From: Photobacterium jeanii
GTDB lineage: Bacteria > Pseudomonadota > Gammaproteobacteria > Enterobacterales > Vibrionaceae
Reading direction: 5' to 3'
Assembly: GCF_001650345.1 (NCBI RefSeq)
Contig: NZ_LVHF01000033.1
Span: 434,001 to 498,000, forward strand
DNA length: 64,000 bases
Shown: positions 26,768 to 35,812 of the stretch, piece by piece
Position numbering within the stretch: the stretch's first letter is position 1
Layout of the letters: the number at the start of each line of letters is the position of its first letter
Position numbers and translations under genes: made by a program
Notes under the pieces: generated by a model
The model's database searches: none
What the model was told of the DNA's origin: nothing
What the model saw: the letters and a program-made list of their open reading frames with translations, nothing else

Positions 26768-28357
26768 ATGCAGTCTCATCAAGCTGCCGACATGGCGATA
26801 GACGCTTCCGACATGGAAAATTCAACGAAAACTACCCTCAACCATAAGAAATGGCTGAAATGGGCCTCGTTAGGATTGGTAAGTTTAATTAACGGCTACG
26901 CCACGATTCTAATGTACGCTCGTGGTGAATACGCATTCGCGTTGTTAACTTTGGTGTTAACCGCTCTTGGTGTGTATGTTTTTGCCCGTAAATCTACCTA
27001 TGCCCACCGCTACATTTACCCTGGTGTTGCTGGGATGATCTTATTCATCATCTTCCCGCTAATGTACACCATTGGGTTAGCATTCACTAACTACAGTGGT
27101 AGTAACCAGCTGAGCTTCGATCGCGCTCAAAGCGTTTTACTTCAGCAAACCTACCAGAGCGGTGACAGTTACAAATTCTCTATGTATGAGCAAAATGGCT
27201 TGTACAATATTGCAATTCAAGAAGATGGTCAGTGGTATGTGACCGACAGCCTTGATCTGGCACAGCTACCTGAGCAAGACATTCTACTGAGCCGTTCTGA
27301 AGCACCACAAGGTGATAAAGCGCCGCTAAAAGTGGTGATCAGTAACCGTGCTGCATTGTCTGCTATTACCTTAGCTTCGGCTGATGGTACTGAACTGAAA
27401 ATGTCGGGCTTGCGTAACTTTGCTGAAATCCAACCTGTTTATGTACTGCAAGAAGATGGCGAAACGCTGATCAATCAGCGTGAGAACATCACGCTGAAAC
27501 CAAATTGGGAAATCGGTAACTACCAAGCAGTTGACGACAATGGTGCTTTTGTTGGTGAGCCTCTTTCTCCTGGCTTTATTGTTAACATTGGTATGGACAA
27601 CTTTGTTCGTATCTTCACTGATCCAGGTATCCAAGGTCCTTTCTTCAAAATCTTTGTATGGACAGTGTTGTTCTCGGCGCTAACTGTAGTTCTGACGCTG
27701 GCTGTAGGTGTGGTGTTAGCACAAATCGTTTCGTGGGAAGAGCTAAAAGGCCGTGGCGTTTACCGAGTGCTGCTGATTCTTCCTTATGCGGTACCAGCGT
27801 TTATCTCGATTCTGATCTTTAAAGGTTTGTTCAACCAAAGCTTTGGTGAAATTAACCAAGTACTGGAAGGGTTATTCGGTATTAGCCCTGCGTGGTTTAC
27901 CGACCCATTCTTAGCTAAAACCATGATCGTGATTGTGAATACATGGTTGGGCTACCCGTACATGATGATCCTAGCGATGGGCCTGTTAAAAGCGATTCCT
28001 GAAGACTTGTACGAAGCATCAGCAATGGATGGCGCTGGCCCTATCGATAACTTCATGAACATCACGCTACCTTTGCTTGTGAAGCCAATGATTCCACTAT
28101 TGATTGCGAGCTTTGCGTTTAACTTCAACAACTTCGTACTGATTCAGCTATTGACCAATGGTGCGCCAGATATGATTGGTACTAGTGTTCCAGCAGGTCA
28201 CACGGATCTATTGGTAAGTTACACCTACCGTATCGCGTTTGAAGGTGCTGGTGGTCAAGACTTCGGTCTAGCAGGCGCTATCGCAACCATTATCTTCTTG
28301 TTGGTGGGCGGCTTGTCGCTACTGAACATGAAGTTCACCAAGCTTGAATCTGAATAA
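26768..28357 (+). CDS. malF: Maltose/maltodextrin ABC transporter permease MalF
   Basis: 529 residues (E. coli 514). About eight membrane segments: after an N-terminal cytoplasmic tail, TM1-3 are followed by a large periplasmic P2 loop (about residues 110-285), a MalF hallmark. The EAA loop that docks MalK reads YEASAMDGAGPIDNFMNITLPLLVKPM. The C-terminal TM region includes FNFNNFVLIQLLTNGAP, typical of MalF. Inner membrane permease half, partner of MalG. GTGAGGA precedes the ATG. It is followed by malG after 12 bp. Confidence 0.96.
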   Translation: MQSHQAADMAIDASDMENSTKTTLNHKKWLKWASLGLVSLINGYATILMYARGEYAFALLTLVLTALGVYVFARKSTYAHRYIYPGVAGMILFIIFPLMYTIGLAFTNYSGSNQLSFDRAQSVLLQQTYQSGDSYKFSMYEQNGLYNIAIQEDGQWYVTDSLDLAQLPEQDILLSRSEAPQGDKAPLKVVISNRAALSAITLASADGTELKMSGLRNFAEIQPVYVLQEDGETLINQRENITLKPNWEIGNYQAVDDNGAFVGEPLSPGFIVNIGMDNFVRIFTDPGIQGPFFKIFVWTVLFSALTVVLTLAVGVVLAQIVSWEELKGRGVYRVLLILPYAVPAFISILIFKGLFNQSFGEINQVLEGLFGISPAWFTDPFLAKTMIVIVNTWLGYPYMMILAMGLLKAIPEDLYEASAMDGAGPIDNFMNITLPLLVKPMIPLLIASFAFNFNNFVLIQLLTNGAPDMIGTSVPAGHTDLLVSYTYRIAFEGAGGQDFGLAGAIATIIFLLVGGLSLLNMKFTKLESE

Positions 28358-28369
28358 GGGGTCCTGAAC

Positions 28370-29260
28370 ATGGCTATGGTTCAACCTAAATCATTAAAGT
28401 ACAGACTATGGGCTACCCATATTGGGATGTGGGTTTTCCTTGGGCTGATTATGTTCCCACTACTGATGGTGATTGCAATCTCGTTCCGCGAAGGTAACTA
28501 CGCCTCGGGTGAGTTGATCCCATCTAACCCATCACTAGAACACTGGAAGCTAGCACTTGGTATCGCGGTTGAAAATGCCGACGGTACAGTAACGCCACCG
28601 CCGTTTCCTGTGCTGACTTGGTTGTGGAACTCAGTGAAAGTGGCGGGCTTAACCGCGATTGGTATCGTAACGCTATCGACAACCTGTGCGTACGCTTTTG
28701 CCCGTATGAAGTTCGCTGGTAAAACGCTAATCCTTCGTTCGATGCTGATTTTCCAAATGTTCCCAGCGGTATTAGCACTGGTTGCATTGTACGCATTGTT
28801 TGACCGTCTAGGCGCTTATGTACCATTCCTTGGTATGAACACGCATGGTGGGGTGGTATTTGCTTACATGGGCGGTATTGCACTACACGTATGGACAATC
28901 AAAGGGTATTTTGAATCAATCGACGGCTCACTAGAAGAGGCGGCAGCATTGGATGGCGCAACGCCATGGCAAGCATTCCGTATGGTACTGCTACCACTGT
29001 CTGTGCCAATTCTAGCGGTTGTATTCATTCTATCTTTCATTGCCGCGGTAACCGAGGTACCCGTTGCGTCGTTACTACTGCGTGATGTTGACTCTTACAC
29101 CTTGGCAGTTGGTATGCAGCAGTACCTGTACCCACAAAACTACCTATGGGGTGATTTCGCGGCGGCGGCAGTATTATCGGCACTTCCTATCACCGCAGTG
29201 TTCTTGCTAGCACAGAAATTCTTGGTAGGTGGCCTAACGGCTGGTGGTGTGAAAGGTTAA
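28370..29260 (+). CDS. malG: Maltose/maltodextrin ABC transporter permease MalG
   Basis: 296 residues, the same as E. coli MalG. Six membrane segments. EAA loop [27 protein letters not shown], and the conserved C-terminal [12 protein letters not shown] that reaches into the MalF/MalE interface. The opening [36 protein letters not shown] is strongly MalG-like. Last gene of malEFG; a large terminator follows. Confidence 0.97.
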   Translation: MAMVQPKSLKYRLWATHIGMWVFLGLIMFPLLMVIAISFREGNYASGELIPSNPSLEHWKLALGIAVENADGTVTPPPFPVLTWLWNSVKVAGLTAIGIVTLSTTCAYAFARMKFAGKTLILRSMLIFQMFPAVLALVALYALFDRLGAYVPFLGMNTHGGVVFAYMGGIALHVWTIKGYFESIDGSLEEAAALDGATPWQAFRMVLLPLSVPILAVVFILSFIAAVTEVPVASLLLRDVDSYTLAVGMQQYLYPQNYLWGDFAAAAVLSALPITAVFLLAQKFLVGGLTAGGVKG

Positions 29261-29308
29261 TAGATTAACAAACAGATATCGGCGTCTTATGTGAAACGCC
29301 GATCAGCG

Positions 29309-29358
29309 AAGGGAGTAATGAAGTAGCCTTATGGTTATATTCGTTACTCCCTTTTTTT
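29309..29358 (+). terminator. Terminator of the malEFG operon
   Basis: The stem AAGGGAGTAATGAA / TTCGTTACTCCCTT (one G-U pair) is followed by a T run TTTTT. It begins 49 bp after the malG stop. Confidence 0.9.
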
Positions 29359-29397
29359 ATATACTTACAGCACTTAGTAATTCATGGTTAACAGCAT

Positions 29398-30408
29398 ATG
29401 GCAAAGAAGGTAGAGGCGATTACCGCAGTAAAGCGAGAAGACGTCATGTTCTTTTTAAGCTTATTTAAAGATGTTGAGCATGAAAGTTATGCTTTGCTGC
29501 GTGATGCTGGTATTCCTAACGATGTGTTTAACGCAACATATACTCATCTTCCTGAAAATACCATTAAAAACCTGATTGCGAGGTTAGGGGAGCAAACCTG
29601 CAAAGAAGATTTTGCCGTTAATGTTTGGCTAGCTTGTAAACAAGCGTATGTACCTAGGTTTCTTCAACAAGTCGCAGCATGCCTGCAATCAACTAATCCA
29701 ACCGTTAAACAAGCGATTGATACGTTTGGTGAGCTGCTGCCATTAGCATCAAGTGGTGGCAAGGTGTCACTCCAACAAGCGGGCGGGAAGTCGTGGTTAG
29801 TGCGTGAAAAAGCCTTTAGCGACGAAGCGTGGTTTATGTATGCAGAGTGGTTTTCCGTTATTTTTCTTAACGAGTTGCTGGCGTCGCTGATTGGGGATGA
29901 GTGGCAGGCGAAAGAAATTGGGATTCAGCACCATGATGCGACTGACTTTCAATTTTTGCCGCAACTAAGAGACGTTCAGTTTTATACGACACGCCCAGTC
30001 ACTGCGATATTACTGCCTGATGATGTGCTAAATCAGCCTGCACAGCTAAAGGAAAGCAGTGAAGGGTGTGATCTAGGTGACGCAATCCCTTCATCGTTTC
30101 TTGCGGTTTTCAAACTGGTTATAAGCCCTTATTTATCAACAGGGAAGTTACCTATTAAGTGGGCAGCTCAAATTCTGAATCTTAATGTCCGTACGATACA
30201 GCGCCGTCTAGATATTGAAGGTGTCACCTACAGTGATGTTATTGAACAAATGGTATTAGAGCATGCTTTAACTATGCTCAAAACGTCCTCGCACCCCATA
30301 ACCGCTATCGCCATTAAATTAGGTTATTCTGATTCTGCTCATTTTACTCGTGCTTTTAAACGCCAAATGAAGATGACTCCCAGCCAATATCGTAAGCTTC
30401 ATCGGTAA
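29398..30408 (+). CDS. AraC family transcriptional regulator
   Basis: 336 residues. The C-terminal 85 residues hold the double helix-turn-helix: KWAAQILNLNVRTIQRRLDIEGVTYSDVIEQM, then ITAIAIKLGYSDSAHFTRAFKRQMKMTPSQYR, the AraC signature. The N-terminal about 230 residues resemble the Arabinose_bd-like sensor domain (PF12625) of OruR/ArgR-like regulators. No strong ribosome binding site is seen before the ATG; a downstream ATG at residue 17 is possible. It precedes an exported amidohydrolase, a DUF3299 gene and an OprB-type porin on the same strand and is the likely local regulator, though not proven to act on them. Confidence 0.85.
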   Translation: MAKKVEAITAVKREDVMFFLSLFKDVEHESYALLRDAGIPNDVFNATYTHLPENTIKNLIARLGEQTCKEDFAVNVWLACKQAYVPRFLQQVAACLQSTNPTVKQAIDTFGELLPLASSGGKVSLQQAGGKSWLVREKAFSDEAWFMYAEWFSVIFLNELLASLIGDEWQAKEIGIQHHDATDFQFLPQLRDVQFYTTRPVTAILLPDDVLNQPAQLKESSEGCDLGDAIPSSFLAVFKLVISPYLSTGKLPIKWAAQILNLNVRTIQRRLDIEGVTYSDVIEQMVLEHALTMLKTSSHPITAIAIKLGYSDSAHFTRAFKRQMKMTPSQYRKLHR

Positions 30409-30493
30409 CGCATACCTTCTCGTTTACTTCTTTTGTTCTGCTGTTTGTGACTGTATTTTTTGTCCCAAATTTGAAGCTTGTCTTTTCCGTGCG

Positions 30494-30513
30494 CCAACTA
30501 TGCTGATAGTTGG
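30494..30513. repeat. Perfect hairpin upstream of the exported amidohydrolase gene
   Basis: Arms CCAACTAT (30494-30501) and ATAGTTGG (30506-30513) with a 4-nt loop GCTG, 34 bp before the start codon. No T run follows beyond TTTG. It could be an operator or a leader hairpin. Confidence 0.5.
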
Positions 30514-30547
30514 ATTTGACCCTGCTACGGACTTCAAAGGTGCACAA

Positions 30548-31876
30548 ATGAAATATCCAGCGTTGAAGATAACTTTGCTTGCGGTTGCAACATCATTAGC
30601 GATGGAAGCAAATGCTGCGTCCACCATTATCAAAAACGTCAATATTTTTAATGGGGTAGAAGATAAGTTATTCGAAGATCACCATGTGCTGGTCGAGGAT
30701 AACCTCATCACCCAAATTTCAGCTGATCCTATAAAAGTTGATGATGCGACGGTTATCGATGGCAAAGGCATGACTATGATCCCCGGGTTGATCGATATGC
30801 ATGCTCATTTTTGTATTCAAGAAGGCATGCTGGTGGGGCGTGATGGTTATGATCAAATGGCGATGGGAGCGCGTGCACATGTCGCGATGATGCAATACCT
30901 TGACCAAGGCTTTACCACAGCTCGAGATGCTGGCTGCAATATTCTTGGGATGGCAAAAGCCATTAATAACGGTTTGCTTGATGGGCCGCGATTATTCCCT
31001 GCTGGTGGTTTTCTGAGCCAAACTGGTGGGCATGCAGATACGGGGAGCTTTAATGATGTACCTGGGCGGGTCGATGATCTTGAGCGTCATGGTTTTGGTT
31101 ATATCGTTGATGGTGTAACTGAAGCGCGGCGTGCGGCACGTCAAAATCTTCGTGCAGGTGCCACACAAATCAAAATTATGGCGGGCGGCGGTGTTGCCAG
31201 TGAATTTGATCCCATTCATATGACGCAATTTTCTGAGCAGGAAATGAAAGCCATCGTTGGTGTGGCGGAAGATTACGGTACTTATGTAATGGCGCACGCC
31301 TATCACGATCGCTCGGTTAATCGTGCGATTGATGCCGGTATCCGAGTCATCGAGCACAACTTCTTGGTTTCTGAAGACACCATTAAACGAATGAAAGAAG
31401 AAGGTGTGGCGTTGTCAGCACAAGCGGTTATGTCACTTGAAGCCTTTGCAGAGCCTGACAAAATCACCTTCTTTAGCCCAGATCAGAAAAGCAAAGCGGC
31501 GAAGGTAAATAGCGGTGCCAAGCAGATGTTTGGTTGGGCACGTAAGCATGACGTTTTGATTGTTACGGGTGGGGATATGTTTGGCCCTGCTTATAACACG
31601 CGCCAAGCCGATAATATGGTATGGATGAAAGAAGTCGGGTTTACCCCGTTTGAAATCATGAAGATGGGGACGTCCAATGCAGCAGAAGTGTTAAGTTGGT
31701 CTGGTGGAATGAACCCATATAAATACGGAAAATTGGGCGTCATTGAGTCTGGTGCGTACGCGGATTTAGTGTTGATTGATGGCAACCCGCTCGAAGATAT
31801 TACCGTGTTGAACAACTACAAAGACAAGTTCAAGTTGGTGATGAAAGACGGAAAAATCCATAAAAATGAGCTGTAG
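30548..31876 (+). CDS. Exported metal-dependent amidohydrolase (imidazolonepropionase/Xaa-Pro-dipeptidase-like)
   Basis: 442 residues from the ATG at 30548, which has AAAGGT upstream; the longer frame from 30500 would hide the signal peptide (KITLLAVATSLAMEANA). The amidohydrolase-superfamily metal site is complete: H85 and H87 in DMHAHF, K209 in QIKIMAGGGV (probable carboxylysine), H250 in MAHAYHD, H270 in IEHNF, and D343 in VTGGDMF. This is the Met-dep-hydrolase-A type group, which includes arginine- or proline-specific carboxypeptidases and ochratoxinase-like enzymes. A periplasmic location is likely. The same-fold cytoplasmic paralogue is at 34126. Substrate unknown. Confidence 0.82.
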   Translation: MKYPALKITLLAVATSLAMEANAASTIIKNVNIFNGVEDKLFEDHHVLVEDNLITQISADPIKVDDATVIDGKGMTMIPGLIDMHAHFCIQEGMLVGRDGYDQMAMGARAHVAMMQYLDQGFTTARDAGCNILGMAKAINNGLLDGPRLFPAGGFLSQTGGHADTGSFNDVPGRVDDLERHGFGYIVDGVTEARRAARQNLRAGATQIKIMAGGGVASEFDPIHMTQFSEQEMKAIVGVAEDYGTYVMAHAYHDRSVNRAIDAGIRVIEHNFLVSEDTIKRMKEEGVALSAQAVMSLEAFAEPDKITFFSPDQKSKAAKVNSGAKQMFGWARKHDVLIVTGGDMFGPAYNTRQADNMVWMKEVGFTPFEIMKMGTSNAAEVLSWSGGMNPYKYGKLGVIESGAYADLVLIDGNPLEDITVLNNYKDKFKLVMKDGKIHKNEL

Positions 31877-31962
31877 GCATGCTTATTCAAAGAGGGAGCG
31901 AAAGAGCTCTCTCTTCTTTATTCATACTATGGCTGGTTTTAATCAAGACTGCGAGGCGATCC

Positions 31963-32622
31963 ATGAGCGTGTTGGTTGTGCGGATGAAAACAGTGTTAAT
32001 AAGCGCTGTAGTTTCAATATGGTCATTGATGGCATCAAGTTCTGTGGCGCAACAACTGGGTTGGGCTGATTTGCAACCCGATATCCCCCAAATTGAAGAT
32101 CCATTCTTATTGCTTAGCGATGAACAGTTATTTGAGCTGGGTACTTTGGCTAAGCTCGATATGCTTGCTTCTTTGTCACCACAGCAAGTTGCCGATAAAA
32201 AAGCCATTACCTCCAAACTAAAAGACGAGGGGCTGGATGTTAACTGGTTGTTCTCGAAACGCATTGAGGTGATGCAACATCGTCGCCGTATGGCGACTGA
32301 GCCAAATATGACGTTAGTAGGAAAGCGTTACGACATTCCGGGTTTTGTAACGCCTGTTGAGTTTGACAATGATGTAGTGACCAAATTCTTTTTGGTACCT
32401 ACATCTGGGGCATGTATTCATACGCCCCCACCACCAGCCAACCAGATTGTGTTGGTGAGTTATCCGCAGGGGCTCAAGATGAAATCCTTGTATTCACCAG
32501 TGTGGGTTTCAGGAGAGCTTGTTATGAAGCGCGCCAAAGCCGATGTGAGTTATGTTGACGGTGTGGCCGATGTCGAAACTGTGTATCAAATGAGTGCTGT
32601 CGATATTCGAGATTACGAATAA
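31963..32622 (+). CDS. Exported DUF3299 family protein
   Basis: About 219 residues if started at the ATG at 31963, which has GAGG eight bases upstream; an in-frame ATG at 31984 is also possible. An N-terminal signal peptide is seen (TVLISAVVSIWSLMASSSVAQQ). The mature region YDIPGFVTPVEFD, then KFFLVPTSGACIHTPPPPANQIVLVSYPQG and VWVSGELVMKR, is typical of DUF3299, a family of periplasmic proteins of unknown function often seen near lipoprotein-release-type transporters. Here it follows the exported amidohydrolase by 86 bp and precedes a porin, so it may be a periplasmic accessory of that system. Confidence 0.75.
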   Translation: MSVLVVRMKTVLISAVVSIWSLMASSSVAQQLGWADLQPDIPQIEDPFLLLSDEQLFELGTLAKLDMLASLSPQQVADKKAITSKLKDEGLDVNWLFSKRIEVMQHRRRMATEPNMTLVGKRYDIPGFVTPVEFDNDVVTKFFLVPTSGACIHTPPPPANQIVLVSYPQGLKMKSLYSPVWVSGELVMKRAKADVSYVDGVADVETVYQMSAVDIRDYE

Positions 32623-32633
32623 TATTTTCAAAC

Positions 32634-32649
32634 GTCATCAAATGGCAAT
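32634..32649 (+). repeat. 16-bp direct repeat, copy 1 (upstream of the porin gene)
   Basis: GTCATCAAATGGCAAT occurs here, 46 bp before the porin start, and again exactly at 34041-34056 upstream of the second amidohydrolase. A shared operator is the simplest reading. Confidence 0.6.
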
Positions 32650-32695
32650 GATTGCTAGTCGCCATTCTTATACTCATCGACAGGATATCTAAGAC

Positions 32696-33955
32696 ATGAG
32701 AACACGATTGATGATTAAGAAACGTCATTACCGAGCCGACTCTATTAAACCATTAGTAATGTTTTTTCCTTTACTGGTGAGCACCAATGTTGCTGCGGCA
32801 AATTTTGAAAGCCCTGACTCGGTAGAAAATACCATTGCTCAACAAACGGCGTCACAGCAATCGTGGCGAGAAGAGCTGGCGGAAAATGGGCTGACTTTAG
32901 GGGCGGACTACAATGTGTTTGCCGTAGGCTCAGCGAATGGGGCGAGGGGAGGTGATGCGAACCGTTCTTCTGGTGTCGCGCGGTTTTATGGCTCATGGGA
33001 TTTAGTGGGCCGAGAGTCGGGTAACTTGGGTGGAATAGTATGGAAGGTTGAGCATCGGCACGCTTACAGTGATACCGCACCAAAGAATGTTGCGTTCATT
33101 GATGATGTATCTGGTGGGCCTGAAGGACTGGGTTATGTTGGCATCATTGGTTCGGCTTTTAGTGACCAAGGCTTTCGAGTGACGAACTTACATTGGAAGC
33201 AGAAGTTTAATCAAGGCAGAACCTCGGTGATTGCTGGCTGGCAAGATGTGACGGATTATGTCGACACCTATGCGCTTGCAAGTCCGTGGACTGGTTTTAG
33301 TAATTTGGCGTTTTCAACTGGCGCAGGTGCGATGGGGTTGCCAGATGATGGTGTGTTAGCGTTATCGGTCGGGCACATGTTGACTGATAATGTCTATGTA
33401 GTCGCAGGTATTGCGGACGCCAATGGTAAGTCGGATGATATTTTTGATGGCTTCAACACTTTGTTTGATGAAAGTGAGTTTTTTACCACGGTCGAGTTGG
33501 GTTGGACGGCCTCACAAGAGCAAATTTTTACCGATAATGTGCATATCACGTTATGGGATTTCGGGAAAAATACCCGTCACAGCAATGCAACCGGAGAGGG
33601 TGGCAAAGGGATTAATTTTTCAGCCAGTTATTTTGTGACCGAACAGTTGATGCCCTTTGTGCGAGGTGGTTTTTCAGAAGGTGACGTTGCCTTATACGAC
33701 AAGTCTCTCAGCGTTGGTTTAGGGTATTTCGGTTTGGGGAAAGCAACGAACAACTTAGGCGTTGCTTTGAACTGGGCTGAAACCAATGAAGTGGCATTTG
33801 GCGGCGGTGAGCAATACACCGCAGAAGTTTATTACAACATGCAGTTTGGCGATCACGTGCAAATTACCCCTGATATTCAATACATCAAAGATCCTGTTTT
33901 CTCGCAAGAAAGCAGTGCATGGGTGTTTGGCGTTAGGATGCGGATCTTTATGTGA
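32696..33955 (+). CDS. OprB-type carbohydrate-selective porin
   Basis: 419 residues with a long N-terminus; a signal peptide is likely near residues 14-35 (KPLVMFFPLLVSTNVAAA). The sequence matches OprB-type porins: WREELAENGLTLGADYNVFAVGSANGARGG, GGIVWKVEHRH, FNQGRTSVIAGWQDVTDYVDTYALASPWTGFSNLAFS, LPDDGVLALSVGHMLTDNVYVVAGIADANG, and a C-terminal barrel strand ending VFGVRMRIFM. It would be an outer membrane channel for a small solute. It follows DUF3299 by 73 bp and ends at a terminator. The start is uncertain: 32696 or an ATG five codons later. Confidence 0.82.
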   Translation: MRTRLMIKKRHYRADSIKPLVMFFPLLVSTNVAAANFESPDSVENTIAQQTASQQSWREELAENGLTLGADYNVFAVGSANGARGGDANRSSGVARFYGSWDLVGRESGNLGGIVWKVEHRHAYSDTAPKNVAFIDDVSGGPEGLGYVGIIGSAFSDQGFRVTNLHWKQKFNQGRTSVIAGWQDVTDYVDTYALASPWTGFSNLAFSTGAGAMGLPDDGVLALSVGHMLTDNVYVVAGIADANGKSDDIFDGFNTLFDESEFFTTVELGWTASQEQIFTDNVHITLWDFGKNTRHSNATGEGGKGINFSASYFVTEQLMPFVRGGFSEGDVALYDKSLSVGLGYFGLGKATNNLGVALNWAETNEVAFGGGEQYTAEVYYNMQFGDHVQITPDIQYIKDPVFSQESSAWVFGVRMRIFM

Positions 33956-33989
33956 CCATGTCATGTTTGCTAGCCATTGATTCTGACTA

Positions 33990-34020
33990 AAAACACCCAA
34001 GGAAACGCGGGTGTTTTTTT
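33990..34020 (+). terminator. Terminator after the porin gene
   Basis: The stem AAAACACCC / GGGTGTTTT with an A tract before and seven T after; it begins 34 bp after the porin stop. Confidence 0.88.
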
Positions 34021-34040
34021 GTGCGCTTTCTGTATTTACT

Positions 34041-34056
34041 GTCATCAAATGGCAAT
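34041..34056 (+). repeat. 16-bp direct repeat, copy 2 (upstream of the second amidohydrolase)
   Basis: An exact copy of the 16-mer at 32634-32649, 69 bp before the start codon at 34126 and just after a terminator, where a promoter is expected. Confidence 0.6.
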
Positions 34057-34125
34057 TTTTCACTTTGATCGCTCGCTACTATGCACTCGTCAACGACGCA
34101 ATATCAGTCCTGTGAGGTAGTCAAA

Positions 34126-35385
34126 ATGAAAAAGCTAATTGTGAATGCAAACGTGTTTAATGGTGTAGATGCGCAATTGATTGAGAATGTTTCGGTATTA
34201 ATTGAAGACAACTTGATCACTCAGATTGGCGAGATTGATTCATCGCTTGCTGATGAAGTGATTGATGCTAAGGGCGGTACTGTGATGCCAGGGCTGATTG
34301 ATGCTCATGTGCATATTACGCTGTCAGCACCGTTTAACGAGGTTGATACTATGACCCGAGAAGAAGTGGCAATCCGTTCAGCAAAGATTTCTGAAGAGAT
34401 GCTGATGCGAGGTTTTACGACGGTGCGTGATGTGGCGGGCAATACATTAGGACTAAAAAGCAGTATTGATAACGGCTATGCCACAGGACCTCGCATTTTG
34501 CCTTCAATGGCAGCGATATCTCAAACCAGCGGTCACTCAGATTATCGCCAGAACCGTGCTCAAGAACGGATTGGTCAGCATGAAGATTCGCCAATGATGA
34601 AACTGGGGGCGATGAAAGTCGCAGATGGGCGAGCCGAAGTGCTAAAAGCCGTGCGCGAGCAATTATTCATGGGCGCCTCGCAAATTAAAATCATGGCGGG
34701 CGGCGGTGCATCATCAACATTCGATCCGCTGGATACTTTGCAATATACCTTAGATGAAATGAAAGCCGCAGTTGAGGCAGCATCGGATTACGGGACTTAC
34801 GTTGCCGCGCATATTCACACGGCAGATGCGATGCGTCGTGCTGCTGAAGCCGGAGTGATGTCTTTTGAGCACGCAACAATTATGGACGATGAGATTGCTC
34901 AAATTATCAAAGAAAAGGGGATTTGGGTTGTACCGTCGTACTTTACCTCTTCTCTGATAGCAGAGCGTAAGATCCCATTACCTAACGAAGAAACTTACCG
35001 CAAAACCGAGCGAGTTGGTAAAGCCATGTTTAAATCGGCTGAGTTGATCAAAAAATACGATATTCAAAATCTCGCATTCGGCACTGACTGTGTCGGTGAG
35101 CGCGATGTGCATGCGACTCAATTGAATGAGCTGGGGGCAATTGAGCAAACTTTTGACACTATCACGGCGTTGCGAATGGCAACATCAAATTGCGGGCGAC
35201 TGTTTGAGCTGTCGACTTACCAACACCCATATCAAGAGGGCAAGCTTGGGCAAATTGTCGAAGGTGCTTACGCTGATTTACTGATTATTGATGGCAATCC
35301 ACTGGCTGGTGTTGCATGCGTGATGGACACTCAAAATCAAAAAATGATTATGAAAGACGGTGTGGTGTACAAAAACACATTGTAA
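34126..35385 (+). CDS. Cytoplasmic metal-dependent amidohydrolase (paralogue of the exported enzyme)
   Basis: 419 residues from the ATG at 34126; GAGGT precedes it, while the longer frame from 34081 has no site. No signal peptide. It parallels the exported enzyme along its whole length: VNANVFNGVD, then H61 and H63 in DAHVHIT, K188 in QIKIMAGGGA, H229 in AAHIHT, H249 in FEHAT and D321 in FGTDCVGERD. Members act on dipeptides, N-acyl or other amide-like bonds; substrate unknown. With the exported paralogue, DUF3299 protein and porin it suggests that one compound class is cleaved both outside and inside the inner membrane. Confidence 0.85.
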   Translation: MKKLIVNANVFNGVDAQLIENVSVLIEDNLITQIGEIDSSLADEVIDAKGGTVMPGLIDAHVHITLSAPFNEVDTMTREEVAIRSAKISEEMLMRGFTTVRDVAGNTLGLKSSIDNGYATGPRILPSMAAISQTSGHSDYRQNRAQERIGQHEDSPMMKLGAMKVADGRAEVLKAVREQLFMGASQIKIMAGGGASSTFDPLDTLQYTLDEMKAAVEAASDYGTYVAAHIHTADAMRRAAEAGVMSFEHATIMDDEIAQIIKEKGIWVVPSYFTSSLIAERKIPLPNEETYRKTERVGKAMFKSAELIKKYDIQNLAFGTDCVGERDVHATQLNELGAIEQTFDTITALRMATSNCGRLFELSTYQHPYQEGKLGQIVEGAYADLLIIDGNPLAGVACVMDTQNQKMIMKDGVVYKNTL

Positions 35386-35779
35386 TTAAAGCATGGCACA
35401 TGGATGTGCTGCGATTAGCTCTTAGGGAGGGGGCATGAAACGATAATTAGCACAAGTGAAGCTGTTGAAAAATACCTTTGGTTAATATGCGCTTAAGTTA
35501 ATACAAGTTCAGGAAGGTGTCAGCTTTACTATGTAGTATGAAGCTTAAAATAGATTTGATGTTGAGCTTTAATGTATGAAAGTAGCGGTTGTACAGAATT
35601 TGATTGAATTTCTTGAACTATTTTAAGCGATCATCCACTAATTAAATAAGGGTTAAAGCCAAATAATCCGTGAAATAGTAGTTTTCTACAGCCTATTTGG
35701 CTGCTAATATGATTCGTAGATGGAATTTTTGTAACTGGCTTAAATTATTGATTTGTTAAGAAAACAATAATGACCCTGG

Positions 35780-35807
35780 TTGCATAATGCGGAATACAAA
35801 TAATAAT
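35780..35807 (+). promoter_or_regulatory. Putative promoter of the candidate small RNA
   Basis: -35 TTGCAT (35780-35785) and -10 AATAAT (35802-35807, five of six consensus bases) are spaced by 16 bp. Transcription would start near 35813. Confidence 0.4.
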
Positions 35808-35812
35808 AAGGC

